Shown: positions 48,817 through 60,219 of the stretch, in pieces | Position numbering within the stretch: the stretch's first letter is position 1 | Layout of the letters: the number at the start of each line of letters is the position of its first letter | Assembly (NCBI RefSeq): GCF_004210375.1 | Contig: NC_134829.1 | Coordinates: 31,574,034-31,638,033 of the forward strand | From: Tachypleus tridentatus | Taxonomy: Eukaryota > Arthropoda > Merostomata > Xiphosura > Limulidae | Length of the DNA: 64,000 nucleotides | Reading direction: 5' to 3' | Notes under the pieces: model-generated | Databases searched by the model: none | The model's input: only the letters and a program-made list of their open reading frames with translations | Told to the model about the DNA's origin: nothing | Position numbers and translations under genes: made by a program

Positions 48817-49186
48817 GTTTAATTCTTTACACTAGTAGTGTCTTTCACAGATCGTTTAATTCTTTACACTAGTAGTGTCCCTCACAGATCGTTTAATTCT
48901 TTACACTAGTAGTGTCCATCACAGATCGTTTAATTTTTTACACTAGTAGTGTCCCTCACAGATCGTTTAATTCTTTACACTAGTAGTGTCCCTCACAGAT
49001 CGTTTAATTCTTTACACTAGTAGTGTCCCTCACAGATCGTTTAATTCTTTACACTAGTAGTGTCCCTCACAGATCGTTTAATTCTTTACACTAGTAGTGT
49101 CCCTCACAGATCGTTTAATTCTTTACACTAGTAGTGTCCCTCACAGATCGTTTAATTCTTTACACTAGTAGTGTCCCTCACAGATC
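48817..49186. repeat. 37-bp minisatellite, 10 copies, with a palindrome
   Basis: The unit is GTTTAATTCTTTACACTAGT plus AGTGTCCCTCACAGATC. Every copy has the perfect hairpin ACACTA-G-TAGTGT. Copies are nearly identical. Confidence 0.98.
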
Positions 49187-49212
49187 GTTTCCTGTTATTT
49201 TTATTACATTTT

Positions 49213-49262
49213 ACAATGGTCCCTGGATGGCTAGGTGGTTAGGACGCTTCGTTCACAATCTC
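49213..49262 (+). mobile_element. SINE G head
   Basis: GGTCCCTGGATGGCTAGGTG, TTAGGACGC and TTCACAATCTCAGATC, followed by the 61-bp duplication. Confidence 0.5.
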
Positions 49263-49381
49263 AGATCACGTGTACACCAATAACTCTCGCTCATCTGCTT
49301 CTAACTGTCATAGAACAACTCTCAGATCATGTGTGCACCTATAACTCTCGCTCATCTGCTTCTAACTGCAATAATACAACT
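49260..49381. repeat. 61-bp direct duplication
   Basis: CTCAGATCACGTGTACACC... at 49260 recurs at 49321. It lies just behind a SINE G head. Confidence 0.9.
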
Positions 49382-50364
49382 CATTTAGTCTTTACTCTAT
49401 GAACACTGTTATACACTGAACAAATTCCTTGGAGAAATTATAACTTATAACTAACATTAATTAACAGGTACACCCATTACGATCGATATCAAGGAATATG
49501 CCTTACAGGTACACCCATTGTGGCCAGAATTCATGTCTCTCCTCAGTTCTCGATTAAATTTTATGAATTTTCCTGCTTTCCTTGAGAACTATTTTCGTAA
49601 TTTTAATGAGACATATTGAAAAGTACATTCCTCCTCCTTTCTGTGTAATGTATTATAATATATTAACTCTCATAAAACGTAAGAAAACGAAGGGTGGACT
49701 GACTTCAGTATCACTCATGATATTCATTACGGCTACAATTTGAAATATAATAAAAGGTTAGAATATAAATATTTTAAATGAAATTAGTGGAAAATTAAGG
49801 TGTTTTGAGTAAAAATGATGTAACTTTCATTAGTTTAACTCTTGGAACAACAGAAGCAGGTTATAAGGGTCAGGGGGTTGAAAGTCATACATGCTAGCCA
49901 TTACCTCGAACAGCATTCTTGCGATCACAAGGTGAGGTGACTCAAAAATATTCGTACGAGTTAATGTTGAATATTTTCTTCATGTTACCATTGCTTTTGA
50001 AAAATCTGTATTAACTGTTTTTAGTTGAATGTATGGTTAAACTTGGAATAGGTTTGTTTACGCAGAATTCATCAGTGATATAAGTATAAACTTGATACAC
50101 AATAAATTTTTAACACGCACACTGATTAATGGTAGTAATAAAATATTCTACTAACTTCAGTTTTATTGTTCTCAACACAAATGAAGGACTACTTGTATAC
50201 ACGAGAATCTGTAATTATGATATTAGTCAAAGTATTTCCTTTGACTGTTTATAAAGTTTGTATATAATATTTAGCTACTGAACAATCACCAGTGTGAGGA
50301 AGTGTGTGTTGAAATGTTCTTATGGATTCTTATGACATACGTTTTTGCGAAGCAACTGAGAGTT
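49382..50364. other. Unassigned AT-rich DNA
   Basis: GGTACACCCATT recurs near 49468 and 49508; otherwise nothing. Confidence 0.55.
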
Positions 50365-50612
50365 TGTTTTGTTTTTTTTAATTTCGCGCAAAGCTATACG
50401 AGGGCTATCTGCGCTAGCCGTCCCTAATTTAGCAGTGTAAGACTACAGGGAAGGCAGCAAGTCATCACCATCTACCACTAACTCTTGGGCTACTCTTTTA
50501 CCAACGAATAATGGGATTTACCGTCAATTTATAACGATCCTACGGCTGAAAGGGCGAGCTTGTTTGATGAGACAGGGATTCGAACTCATAACCCTCAGAT
50601 TACGAGTCGAAC
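50365..50612 (-). mobile_element. SINE T, head-truncated
   Basis: Tail, body and B box are present; the sequence stops at GAGTCGAACGGGC before the A box. Confidence 0.9.
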
Positions 50613-52201
50613 GGGCATGTAACTGATAGAATAACATAAAATGCTTTGTGTAAACTACATCATAATAAGGGGTTGGTTTCTCTTGAATGATTGTAACATA
50701 ATTTACAGCTTCATGAATTGATTATCAGACTATATATTACTTATAAGCTTTGAGTGTTTTAATAGTTTTCGCACATTAATTTTCAAATGTTTGCATTATG
50801 TGAACGAATTACATTTCAGCTGATTTGACTGTTACAACCTGACATATCTAATAAGTTCTAGTATTAAACAAAATATATCTTTCACTAGTAGTTAGTGATG
50901 AACAAAGATTACATCTGAAATGCTATGTTTACACACTTCTGATTTAACATCAGAACTAGGACGGGTTTTATCACCCTCACTTTTTACATGTTTGATTGAT
51001 ATAGAAACTGTAAATTATATTACTATATTAATAATTATAAAATAATTACCGAGATTGATCTGTCTTTAGGAGTTCCTTATTCTTTCATTATAAACCCTGC
51101 AGGCCAAGTGGAGCACCCAACTTTGTCCTGTACAACTGAATATACTTAATGTGCAAATTAAGACGAATGTGCTTAAAGACATTTGCATTTTACTTATTTT
51201 TAACGTGAATATTAAATGTATTGATTTTTAATGCATCGCCAACTTTAAACATTATGAAGCGCTTTCGTTTTTAACTAATTATGTCTCAAAATGTACCGTT
51301 AAAGTTAACTATTAATTTTACATTATCTAGCATGTTTAGAAAAAAACAAACTAGGGAACTTTTCGAAAATAAGAGTTTTAAAAAACTCGAATAGTTCAAT
51401 CATAATTTTAACCCTAATTATATTTTTGGAAACGTTTCATGTGCAATATATGTTATTAATATCGTATGCAATTAACAACTTTCAGTTATATTAATATGAA
51501 TAATTTTATTTTGTTTGTATTGTCTTAAGGCTTATACATATATCAACTAAAGTTTTGTTTGTTTTAGAATATTGCTGCACAACTTGTTATTTGCCCCGTG
51601 ACTACCTTGCGAATCAAGCCCTGAATTTTAGCGTTATAGTTACTATATGCTTGTATAAAAAAGCAGAACTAACGGAAGTAAAACGTCACAAATTTAACAC
51701 TTTTGTAAAGTAAATAAAAACAAAACAGAAAAGTGTATAACGTAAATTAGAGCCCAGTAATGTAATAACATTTAATATATTTAAAATAATAACAATATAA
51801 TAATTTTAATAACGAATTAATAATTTATTGTTGAAAAAAAAAACAGTTTAGCCACAATTTTAAGTTTGAATTTTATTTACGTTTCCATTTCTGTGCAGTC
51901 CAAATAGAAAATGTTTCATCTTAGACACATGAAAACACTAATTACAAAGAAAATACATCACGATTTCAAATATTCATCCAGTATTGACGTGAAACATTTT
52001 AACACAGCTCTAATGGCTTGGAATAGATTTCGTTTTCCGGAAGTGAGCCATGGAACTCAACGTGTTGTGTTGTGGACAGTAATATTTAACCCTCAAGCGA
52101 TAGCAATGGCTACATGAAAGGTCAAGGTTGAAGGGTGACTTATTATAACGTCTAAGGACAGGAAGTACAATTCGTATCGCGATACATGGGGTAACTACAA
52201 G
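50613..52201. other. Upstream region of the gene; only a dispersed repeat seen
   Basis: Minus and plus frames overlap at 51911-52219, both without domains. Regulatory content beyond the TATA box cannot be read. Confidence 0.5.
51321..51432 (+). repeat. Dispersed repeat, copy 1 (SINE-free)
   Basis: TATCTAGCATGTTTAG...GAATAGTTCAATCATAAT...ACCCTAATTATAT is the paralogue of 54773-55005. Confidence 0.75.
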
Positions 52202-52209
52202 TATAAAAG
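52202..52209 (+). promoter_or_regulatory. TATA box of the 221-aa gene
   Basis: TATAAAAG lies about 30 bp before a pyrimidine-rich stretch (52230-52240) suitable as a start site. It precedes the non-coding exon that splices to the ATG exon. TATA-driven, short-leader genes in arthropods are often tissue- or stage-specific, which is an inference about this gene. Confidence 0.6.
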
Positions 52210-52231
52210 CAAACTTCAAGGATGTTGTTTT

Positions 52232-52341
52232 ACTTTTACAACCACATACTTTATTTTCTCGCTACAACTAAACCAAGCATTTTTAAAATATCTGCAAGAT
52301 TCTTTCTTATAAAGAGAACATCAAAGAGCATCCATTTCAGT
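52232..52341 (+). other. Non-coding first exon (5' UTR) of the 221-aa gene
   Basis: From the expected start site to a consensus donor (CAGT|GTAAGT, intron beginning 52342) there is no ATG. Splicing to the acceptor at 53714 gives AGT-ATG, putting an A at -3 of the start codon. The intron is about 1.37 kb. The exact 5' end is not visible. Confidence 0.5.
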
Positions 52342-52589
52342 GTAAGTTTCCATATTTTAACATATTTATAAGCATTAAAAAAGAGTATTTCTTTTGTTTT
52401 TTTAGTTTCAAACCTAGTTCTCTTGTATAGAATAAATTGAATGATATACTATGCGACTGTACAAATTCAAGTGAAACAGATTCTCGAATTTTGGCTCATA
52501 AAGTAAACCCAGGTTTGAAAACATTAGGGGTATCTCTAAGCGCTACGTTTTAACTTGAAGGTATATAATCATTACCGTGTTGTGTGTGT

Positions 52590-52642
52590 GTATTTTCTTA
52601 TAGCAAAGCCTTATCAGGCTATCTGCTGAGTCCACCGACCAT
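52590..52642 (-). mobile_element. SINE V2 tail fragment
   Basis: TTCTTATAGCAAAGCC...CTATCTGCTGAGTCCACCG lies in intron 1 of the gene, behind a short TG run. Confidence 0.7.
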
Positions 52643-53714
52643 GTTTTGTCTCCAATATCACTTTTTGTATCGAATATCTGTGTTAATTTTCTGAGACTTA
52701 ATAAATAAACCATAGAGGTTAGTTTAATTGTATCAGCGTCAGCATGATAACTAAGTGAATCCAGTCAGTTTTAAACAGTTTTTATGTTGAATCGTTTGTC
52801 AGGTACGTAAGTCTTATCAAGAGCATGTATAACAGTTAGTTATTCTTCGTGCAAATAACTAATAAATATGATTTTAATGTTCTCTGAATTGTGGTTCACC
52901 ACGCTCAGAAATGTGATAACACTATGTAACACAAATTTTGTTCCTGGATAGTATGAGTTATTTCTTAATTGCTTATGTTGTAAAAATACAGAAAACGGCC
53001 ATTATTCCCTTCAAACTTTGCTTTTATGACCTGGATAATGAAATTTAGAAATTAACCTATTTTATATGTAAAAACGGGCAAATTTGCACATTTTCATTTA
53101 AACAACATATGAATCAACATTTACATGTATTTATACTAAAGTTATACAAAAATGTTTAGAAGTGAGTAGTTTTTCGAGATTTGAGACTGTAATGTAAATC
53201 ACTTTCACGTATCAGCCCCCAAAATATAGTCTCCCATCGTGTTTTCGTTATACGCTTCCAGGTTACAAAGCAAAGTTTGAAAAGAAAAATAGGTCTTTTC
53301 CATTTACTTTAGGCATCAGCAATTTGGAAATAACACTTTCTGTCCAGGAACAAGAAAAAGTAAAAATTTTGTTACATAGTGTAATCGAACTCGAAATGCG
53401 TTTTTAAGAGTGAAATCATTTAAACGAGAAACTATTTTTGTACTTCTTTCTCACTAATTAAACCAACACGAATTGAGGACTTAAGCAAGTTTAGCAGACA
53501 TATTCATTCCGTTATCGCTGCTTTGAAAATTAAACAGAATGCATATAAAAACAACTTTCATTGAGCATGAAAAAATATTATTTTAAGTCTGCTTAGATCA
53601 CCTGTGTGAGATCAAACAAAAATAATTAATTTATTATTTTCATTATTTTGTTTGAATTTTAAAATGATTCTATATTTGTGATACAGATGTCACTACGTCT
53701 CATTTGCTTTACAG

Positions 53715-56363
53715 ATGTTTCTTTCCTACACCTCGTTTCTAAAGCTAACAATATTGCTCAGTTTGATCTGGACTTCATGGGTTGACGCTCAAACCTCAAC
53801 AGTCCCACAGAGAGCGAATGGAATACTTAGCATCTTCACAAGCTTCGCTGAAACGATTGGTCGTTCAGTTAGCACGTCACAAGTTTTAGCAATAAATATT
53901 AAAAACTTTGTCATATTTTTAACCGTCAAAGCCATTCTGATTCTTGCCGGTTATTTTGGATTCAGTAGTATTGGTAGTCTCGCAGTCGGATTAGGAAATC
54001 CAACCGTAACACCTTATTACTACTATCCGTACGAATATGAAAACGTCTGGAGAGATGCAAAGGATCTCGGACCAACAAAGTTTGAATTCACTAGCGAAGA
54101 TATGCGTTGGTTGGCTACATACATATGGTCAGTAAACACCGACAACTACGGCTGTTTGAACAAGCTGGCCTGCGAGAATCCGAAAAGTGCTAAAGCGTAC
54201 ATTACTGGTGGAAGAATCCTGATGAATCTAGTGAATTATGTAAAAACGTAAGTATTGTTAAAGAAACAATATAACCTTACTTCTTGAATTATTGTTACAA
54301 TAAAACATCAGCAGAGGTATCTTGATATGAACTTACAAAAAATAAGATATTAACTAAACTAATGAATGAGAAACTGCGAACCATCGCTTGACAAAATATA
54401 TCAGTTAATAATAACTCTGAAGCTTCGTTTCTTTGTCCGTTTAATTTAAACGTGTATGAAAATAAATACAGTTATTAGATAAATGAATCGTGATTTACGT
54501 GCGTCCTCCACTCATGTTTCAGACTGCGATAACACATGAAACTTGGTAACACGAGCTCCCTCTGGTGGCAAACTTTTATCAGGTGTATGATTTCGTGATT
54601 TATCTGTAAACATTTATTCTCTTCTTATATAAACAAATTATTAATTTCAGTTAATAAAGACAGACTGTATATTTTAATAACTTAATAAGCTGAATATTGT
54701 AATTTTACAATATTGCATCAGATACCAAATGTATCAATTATCACAATTTTCTTTAGTATGCAACAAGCAACGCACTATCTAGCTTGTTAGAAAAGCAAAC
54801 AAACTAGAGAGCTTTCTGACAAACACAGTTTTAAAATTTCGAATAGTTCAATCATAATATTTAACCTTAATTAGCTCAGCGGTATGTCTGCGGACTTACA
54901 CGCTAAAATCCGGGTTTCGATACCCGTGGTGGGCAGAGCACAGATAGCCCATTGTGTAGCTTTGTGCTTAATTCAAAATAACCTTAATTATATTCTTTGC
55001 AATGTTTTTGAATATAAGAATGGAAACCGAAGTGCGAATATAGTACGATCCTAACATCTATTAAACACGAAAATAGACTTGATGCTTAAAATAATAGAAA
55101 AGCTCGGCCGTTAAACATGATAGTGTATTTTGTGTTTTAAATCTTAAGATACTAGAAAAATCGTTGGCTTGAGCTGTGATGAAAACACATTTACTGTAAT
55201 TAGCTAAAGAAATTAACAGAAGTACGTTTAATGGTCTGAGTCACCAAATAACCAAATAAGTTTGTCCATCAATAAACTTGTGGTCAGTTCAACTTGGCTC
55301 ATTACATTCTACTGTGTATATATCTTGTACATATCTTTCTGAAAAATAAAAACATATGACGAGAATCAAGTTGATTTAAAAAGTACACGTGCTTGAAAAG
55401 AAATTATGTTTTTGTATAAATTTATTTCTACCTTTAAAAAATTATTCTAGTGACGTAATTTCACTGACAATCAGACTATGATATAATGTAAATTTACGTT
55501 AAAATGTTTCGTTTTTTTATCGAAAAGATAAGTATATAAATTGCAGTGTTTTGTTTTATTAAGTTAGTTTATAAGGTAAAGAATGAAGTCAGATTTTGTA
55601 ATTAATGGATAATAATTGAGTCAAATACAGTTTAGGTTTGAGAAGACAAGCTTCGGGCCATTTTCCCTGCTCATCCACAGGAGGGAAATAATATTTTGTC
55701 ATATAAAAAATAAAGTGGCTTATTGGTTTTTGAATATCGCGCAAAGCTATACGAGGGTTATCTGCACTTGTCGTCCCTAATTTAGCAGTGTAAGACTAGA
55801 GGAAAGGCGGCTAGTCATCACCACCCACCGCCAACTCTTGGGCCACTTTTGTACCAACAAACAGTGGGACTGACCGTCACATTATAACGCCCCCACGACT
55901 GAAAGGGCGAACATGTTTGGTGTGAAGGGGATTCGAACTCTCGACCCTAAAGTAACGATTCGAGCGCCCCAACCACGTATCAATGTCTCCCCAAAATAAA
56001 GAGGCAGTTAGGTGTTGTGACCGAAAGATTATGTATTTAAGCCTATAAGATTATGTATTTAAGCCTATAAGATTATGTATTTAAGCCAAATTGATTTACC
56101 CTTTGTTACCAATAAGAACTTTTAAATTATTGTTGAACGTATAGTAACTTTCACGTTTCAAAAGCTACATTAATATAAAACAAGTGGAGTCAATCAATAA
56201 ATAGAACCATTTTACTGTTATTTATTCCAGTTATATTGATATCAGTCCAAAGTACGACAAGGTTCTTCGAGCTCTGCAGGACGCGACAAGTAGAGGAGAA
56301 ACCCAAGGAAACCAAATCTGCGACGTAAAATACTCTTGTAACGGTCCATTTGTCAGACGATAA
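53715..56363 (+). CDS. Two-coding-exon gene for a small secreted or membrane-anchored protein (221 aa)
   Basis: Coding exons are 53715-54247 and 56231-56363, joined by a phase-2 GT-AG intron (donor GTAAGT at 54248, acceptor TTTATTCCAG ending 56230). The second exon stays open to a TAA at 56361. The start is the ATG directly after a pyrimidine-rich CAG acceptor at 53714. Residues 1-26 form a signal peptide (hydrophobic 11-22, likely cut near VDA-Q). Residues 65-94 are a strong hydrophobic, Gly/Ser-containing stretch, followed by a Tyr-rich turn (101-108). The C-terminal domain (123-221) is polar and holds the only four cysteines, C147/C153 and C208/C214, two C-x5-C pairs that fit disulfides. 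The C-x5-C-E pattern with flanking helices recalls the arthropod DM4/12 family and unnamed chelicerate secreted proteins, but I cannot assign it firmly. No catalytic motif is visible. Real coding status is supported by splice consensus, frame continuity across a 2-kb intron and cysteine symmetry. Confidence 0.85.
54773..55005 (+). repeat. Dispersed repeat, copy 2, interrupted by a SINE V
   Basis: TATCTAGCTTGTTAGAAAAG...GAATAGTTCAATCATAAT...AACCTTAATTA, the SINE, then TATTCTTTGCAATG. Same order as copy 1 apart from the insertion. The repeat family is unknown. Confidence 0.75.
54874..54979 (+). mobile_element. SINE V in intron 2 of the gene, with exact target duplication
   Basis: AACCTTAATTA flanks it at 54863-54873 and 54980-54990. 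It starts at GCTCAGCGG, slightly 5'-truncated, and is close to consensus, so it is young. Confidence 0.95.
55720..55992 (-). mobile_element. SINE T antisense in intron 2 of the gene
   Basis: Flanked by AAAATAAAGTGGC (55707-55719) and AAAATAAAGAGGC (55993-56005), a 12-of-13 target duplication. Confidence 0.9.
56027..56088. repeat. 22-bp repeat, 3 copies
   Basis: GATTATGTATTTAAGCCTAT plus AA, within intron 2 of the gene. Confidence 0.95.
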
Positions 56364-56605
56364 AAACATATAAAAGTTTATATTTCAATTGTATTTAGAA
56401 TTACATGTACATATATTTATTCATCCTAATAAGATATTTAGTTAATATCTTTTATTGACATCGATTTATTTCACTCGAAGAACATACATATGTCACATTA
56501 AACTTATATTAAGCCTGATTTGCTTTACTGTAAATTCTGCCATACTATATGTGGAACATCGGTAGACAGAAACTCCTTCAATAAAATTCTCAATAACGTT
56601 GTTTT
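56364..56605 (+). terminator. 3' UTR and poly(A) signal of the 221-aa gene
   Basis: AATAAA at 56580-56585 is followed about 12 bp later by a GT-rich stretch (around 56596-56610), the usual arrangement for cleavage and polyadenylation. A second candidate, AATAAAAT near 56662, would lengthen the UTR by about 80 bp. Confidence 0.55.
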
Positions 56606-56988
56606 AGGATTTAGATAATATTACTATTGTTTATCAAATGTAGCGCACGTTCTCACACCTTAATAAAATATAAATGTATATGATATAAGCATAGTTTCAG
56701 TGTCGATATTTCATTATAACCTATTTTTAAAGTAAGTAACTAGTCAGTTTGTAGCAGCAGAGGCATAACCCGAGACGATTATGGATATTTGGTTTAGTGA
56801 CATTAAATGCATGATAACTTAAGAGTGCGGAATATAAAGAATATAAGCTCTACTTCTGATGTTAGATAACATAATTTACAGAATACTAGGTCTTAATAAT
56901 TCGTTTAGACATTTCAAGAATTATATTTATGGATTGAAATTTAAGCTCTAACGTTCAAACTCGTTCGAACACGCAATAAGAAAAATAT

Positions 56989-57028
56989 TGTTCAACGTTT
57001 CAGCTTTCTTAGGCCATCTTCAGGTTAA
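56989..57028 (-). ncRNA. Hammerhead-like Penelope block
   Basis: The minus strand has CTGAAGA, a weak stem II (GGCC/AGCT), GAAACGTT and GAAC. It is followed by the shared GAGATACATTTTT...AAGTGGGTTTCT end. Confidence 0.4.
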
Positions 57029-57189
57029 AGTATTAATACCAGCCATCCTGAGATACATTTTTACTTCAAGTGGGTTTCTTGTCATCACGAACAAAAGTTG
57101 AAAGTATTTTACTGATAGTCAAGCAATATCAGTTGTGAATGTCATGTGCAAAACATAATAATTACGAGCTTACAAACTTTGACGACTTT

Positions 57190-57272
57190 TATATGCAAAA
57201 ACGGCTCGTTTGGGCTGAGAAAACACTTTTACATAGAAGAGCGAACAACGTTTCGACCTTCTTCGGTCATCG
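57190..57272 (-). ncRNA. Hammerhead-like Penelope block, left arm of second inverted pair
   Basis: The same core as the 24.6-kb copy (CTGACGA, GACC/GGTC, GAAACGTT). The reverse complement matches 57336-57418 almost perfectly across a 63-bp loop. Confidence 0.45.
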
Positions 57273-57335
57273 TCAGGTTCACAAAGAAAGAGGTAACTAA
57301 CCGGAAGCTGACCACATGTTTGAAAGGGGTTGTGT

Positions 57336-57418
57336 CGATGACCGAAGAAGGTCGAAACGTTGTTCGCTCTTCTATGTAAAGTGTTTTCTCAGCCCAAACG
57401 AGCCGTTTTTGCATATAA
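57336..57418 (+). ncRNA. Hammerhead-like Penelope block, right arm of second inverted pair
   Basis: Stem II GACC/GGTC, GAAACGTT and GTTCGCTC are intact, but the start of the core reads GTCGATGA rather than CTGACGATGA, so catalysis is doubtful. It runs on to AAGTGGGTTTCTCGTCATCA at about 57448. Confidence 0.4.
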
Positions 57419-57448
57419 ATTTCTCAACAAGTGGGTTTCTCGTCATCA

Positions 57449-58395
57449 CTGGGTTGTGTAACTGTGTGTCGAAATGCAGAGGGCGGTATTAGATGTTTGA
57501 ATATATAATTTTATTTATTTTATTAATATAGGTATAAAGGCGTTCCTTTATATTGGTTTATTTTGGGTTTAAGTTGTTATATAAGTAAGGCTTCTTTAAT
57601 TTTGCGTTTGACGACTTTCACTTAGTTTCAATATTTTAAACAAACACAATAAAACTTTGAGATAAAGGTTAATTAGTAATTTAAAAAAAAAGAAATACAT
57701 CCTCGTTCTATCATTGTTTAAATGCTAAACTTTAATATATTCAATTTAGAAGTATAAGCAGAGTTTATTTGGTTACTATATCAACCTATAGATGTCAGTT
57801 TGGTGAATTAGAATAGTCTACTATGTAACGTACATTGGAGGTAAATAAAACATTAAGACGTGTAACTTATGTATACATAAGTTTAAGGTATAATTATGGT
57901 ATTAACATTGAGATGGTACTTCGGTTGATATTTAGGCTACTGTTTTTTTTTTTAGAAGCTCAAGTCGAAAGTACAATTTTAACAAAAGTTAGATAAGTTC
58001 TATTTACATAAGCTAAGCACTATAATAACCCTAGGCCTTGTCTGAATAATTTGTTGTTGTTATTTTGTTATTGTAAGCAACGATCAGAATTTATAAAACA
58101 AAATTTAAGGAAGTAAACTGATGGTACATGAACCGGATAACACTGTTTGTGTATATAGCAAAGAAGGAGATCACGGAGAGTTTTTGGTTTAGTTCATTCA
58201 AGTCGTTCTTAAAATAAAACAACGAAAACGTGGAAGAAGTGTGATGTTATGATGTAAAAGCGTGTAAGAATGATCTTGTATCAGATGTACTGGTCGAAAT
58301 GTAATAAATTAGTAAATAAAAAATATAATTGTGTATATGTGTGTTTTTTTTTTATTTTAACTCCCTGCAAAGTCGAAAGAAAAGAACAGTCTGTA
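57449..58395. other. Unassigned AT-rich DNA
   Basis: Nothing recognisable. Confidence 0.6.
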
Positions 58396-58663
58396 TTTTG
58401 AATTTCGCGCAGAGCTACTCGAGGGCTAGCGCAGATAGTCCTCCATGATTTAGCAGTGTAAGACTAGAGGGAAGGCAGCTAGTCATCACCACCCACCGTC
58501 AATTCTTGGGCTACTCTTTTACCACCAAATAGTGAGATTGACCGTCACGTTATAACGCCCCCAAGGCTGGGAGGGCGAGCATGTTTGGCGCGACGGGGAT
58601 GCGAACCCGCGACCCTCAGATTACGAGTCGCACGTTGCATTATGTGCTTGGCCATGCCGGGCC
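58396..58663 (-). mobile_element. SINE T (CCCAGCC subfamily)
   Basis: Nearly complete; part of the tail-proximal GCTATCTGCGC segment is rearranged. Confidence 0.9.
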
Positions 58664-58808
58664 TATAAAGTAGTCTAGAAGTATCAGGCCAAAATGTATA
58701 TTCTCTAATTTCGAAACAGTCGGCTCATAAATAAAAGAATGGCTTACAAATCTAATTGTTAGAAGAAGAAAAAACACAAGAAAAATATGTTTCTATCTCT
58801 GTGGTAAT

Positions 58809-58835
58809 GGGGCCCGGCATGGCCAACCGTGTCTT
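58809..58835 (+). mobile_element. SINE T solo head
   Basis: Only GGGGCCCGGCATGGCCAACC and a few bases remain, 150 bp from a full antisense copy. Confidence 0.7.
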
Positions 58836-59895
58836 ATCCAAACATAATAATAAAAAAATGTTCATTGTGGTAAATGAAATGATAATTTGAGTAATAGTTC
58901 TTTTTTTATTTTCCGGTTTGCAATAGGAAAAAAAAAATATCTTTGAAGTTTACGTAGCTGAATTATAAAAAAGCGTTGATTAAAATCAAAACTACTTTTA
59001 TGACGTTTAAATTCGGAGGTCTGGGTGATTAGTAATTGTAAACATGTTCTTTTAGTGGCTTCTTTGCATACTTACAGCAATTAATTCTGAGGCACAGTAA
59101 AAGTGTTTTATGTGTGTGTGTGGAAAACTGCATTAGTGGGTGTGTGCGTGTATGTGGAACCTCAAGGGTAAAAGTATACACACATCCATAAACTATTGTC
59201 TTTTCTCGTATGTTACAACATCTGTTCCTTTATTACTTGTAACGTCACTTGTTCACCTGACGTCACAAGGTTACGTGTGAATCACACTTGAAACGCAATG
59301 ATATTAAGCCTCGGTTTAACTCTCTTAGAGTAGTGGTTTTCGTTAGAGTGTCTTGGACGAAAGTACATACAAACTGCTATGGTATTTATATGAGTAAACA
59401 AAGAGCTTGTTTCTGTTTTTCCAATTTGTATATACAACCAAATTATTTAACGTTGTACAACAGGGACTGATATTTGATCGAAAAATCATGTGATGAAAAT
59501 GCAAGTATACGTTTATTTGTAATGTGTTGTCCAACATTAATCCATCAAATATTCAGATATAATCTTTTTAGTCAAACTAATAAGGATTTTTATTTAAACA
59601 ATATCTTATAAGCTACTTAGGAACCGATATTATGAAGAGATCCTTTGGTCAACCTTTTAATATAATCGCTTGCTGGAGCTGTGTTTGATTATTACTAATT
59701 AATTATGGTATCGTTTTTATTATTAAGAAACGATTTTTAACTGAATTAATGATAATTGAATTAATTTTATATTTTATATGTAATGTTTCTTCTAAGTTTG
59801 TATTTTTAGTCTTCGTTGGACAAAATTATCAAAAATCAAAAGAATTCAAGTTTTATTCGCAGGGTTTTCTTTATGTAAAAAAAATTCTTTTTTGT
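58836..59895. other. Unassigned AT-rich DNA
   Basis: A GTGTGTGTGTG run near 59110 and overlapping opposite frames at 59288-59537 without coding support. Confidence 0.55.
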
Positions 59896-60018
59896 GAACC
59901 TGACGATGACCGAATGAGGTGAAAACGTTGTTCGCTCCTCTACGTAAAATATTTTCTCGATCCAAATTAGCCGTTTTTACATATATATTTTTCTCTACAA
60001 GCGGGTTTTCTCGGCATC
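59896..60018 (+). ncRNA. Hammerhead-like Penelope block with its conserved end
   Basis: GAAC-CTGACGATGACC is followed by a mutated loop and GAAAACGTTGTTCGCTC, then the AAAATATTTTCTC spacer and CAAGCGGGTTTTCTCGGCATCA. Stem II is weakened (AGGTG replaces AGGTC). Confidence 0.4.
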
Positions 60019-60219
60019 AAAAGAAAACCTAATTTTTCAGACGAGCTTCAACATGAAAAATGGTGTTTTATAAACCTCCACTGACTGTGACCAATACACG
60101 TCCAAACCCTAGATGCTGTATTAATCCTCCTTATCGTTACCTAAAGCTACTGACTTAATGTGTACTTTACTTCTTGTTATCACCAGATGTCTCTCATTAC
60201 TTCTTCTCCATTGCCTGGT

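Larger units (their letters stand above)
54248..56230 (+). other. Second intron of the 221-aa gene, carrying two SINEs
   Basis: The GTAAGT...TTATTCCAG intron contains a sense-oriented SINE V (54874-54979) and an antisense SINE T (55720-55992), each with target duplications. The remainder is AT-rich with a 22-bp triplication at 56027. Confidence 0.8.

Noticed and set aside
51911-52219. Opposed 68- and 69-codon frames just upstream of the TATA box
   Set aside because: Overlapping frames on both strands without domains; most likely promoter-proximal chance frames.
54874-54945. tRNA-Val gene
   Set aside because: Val-like anticodon loop, but mismatched stems, a SINE tail and a target duplication show it is SINE V.
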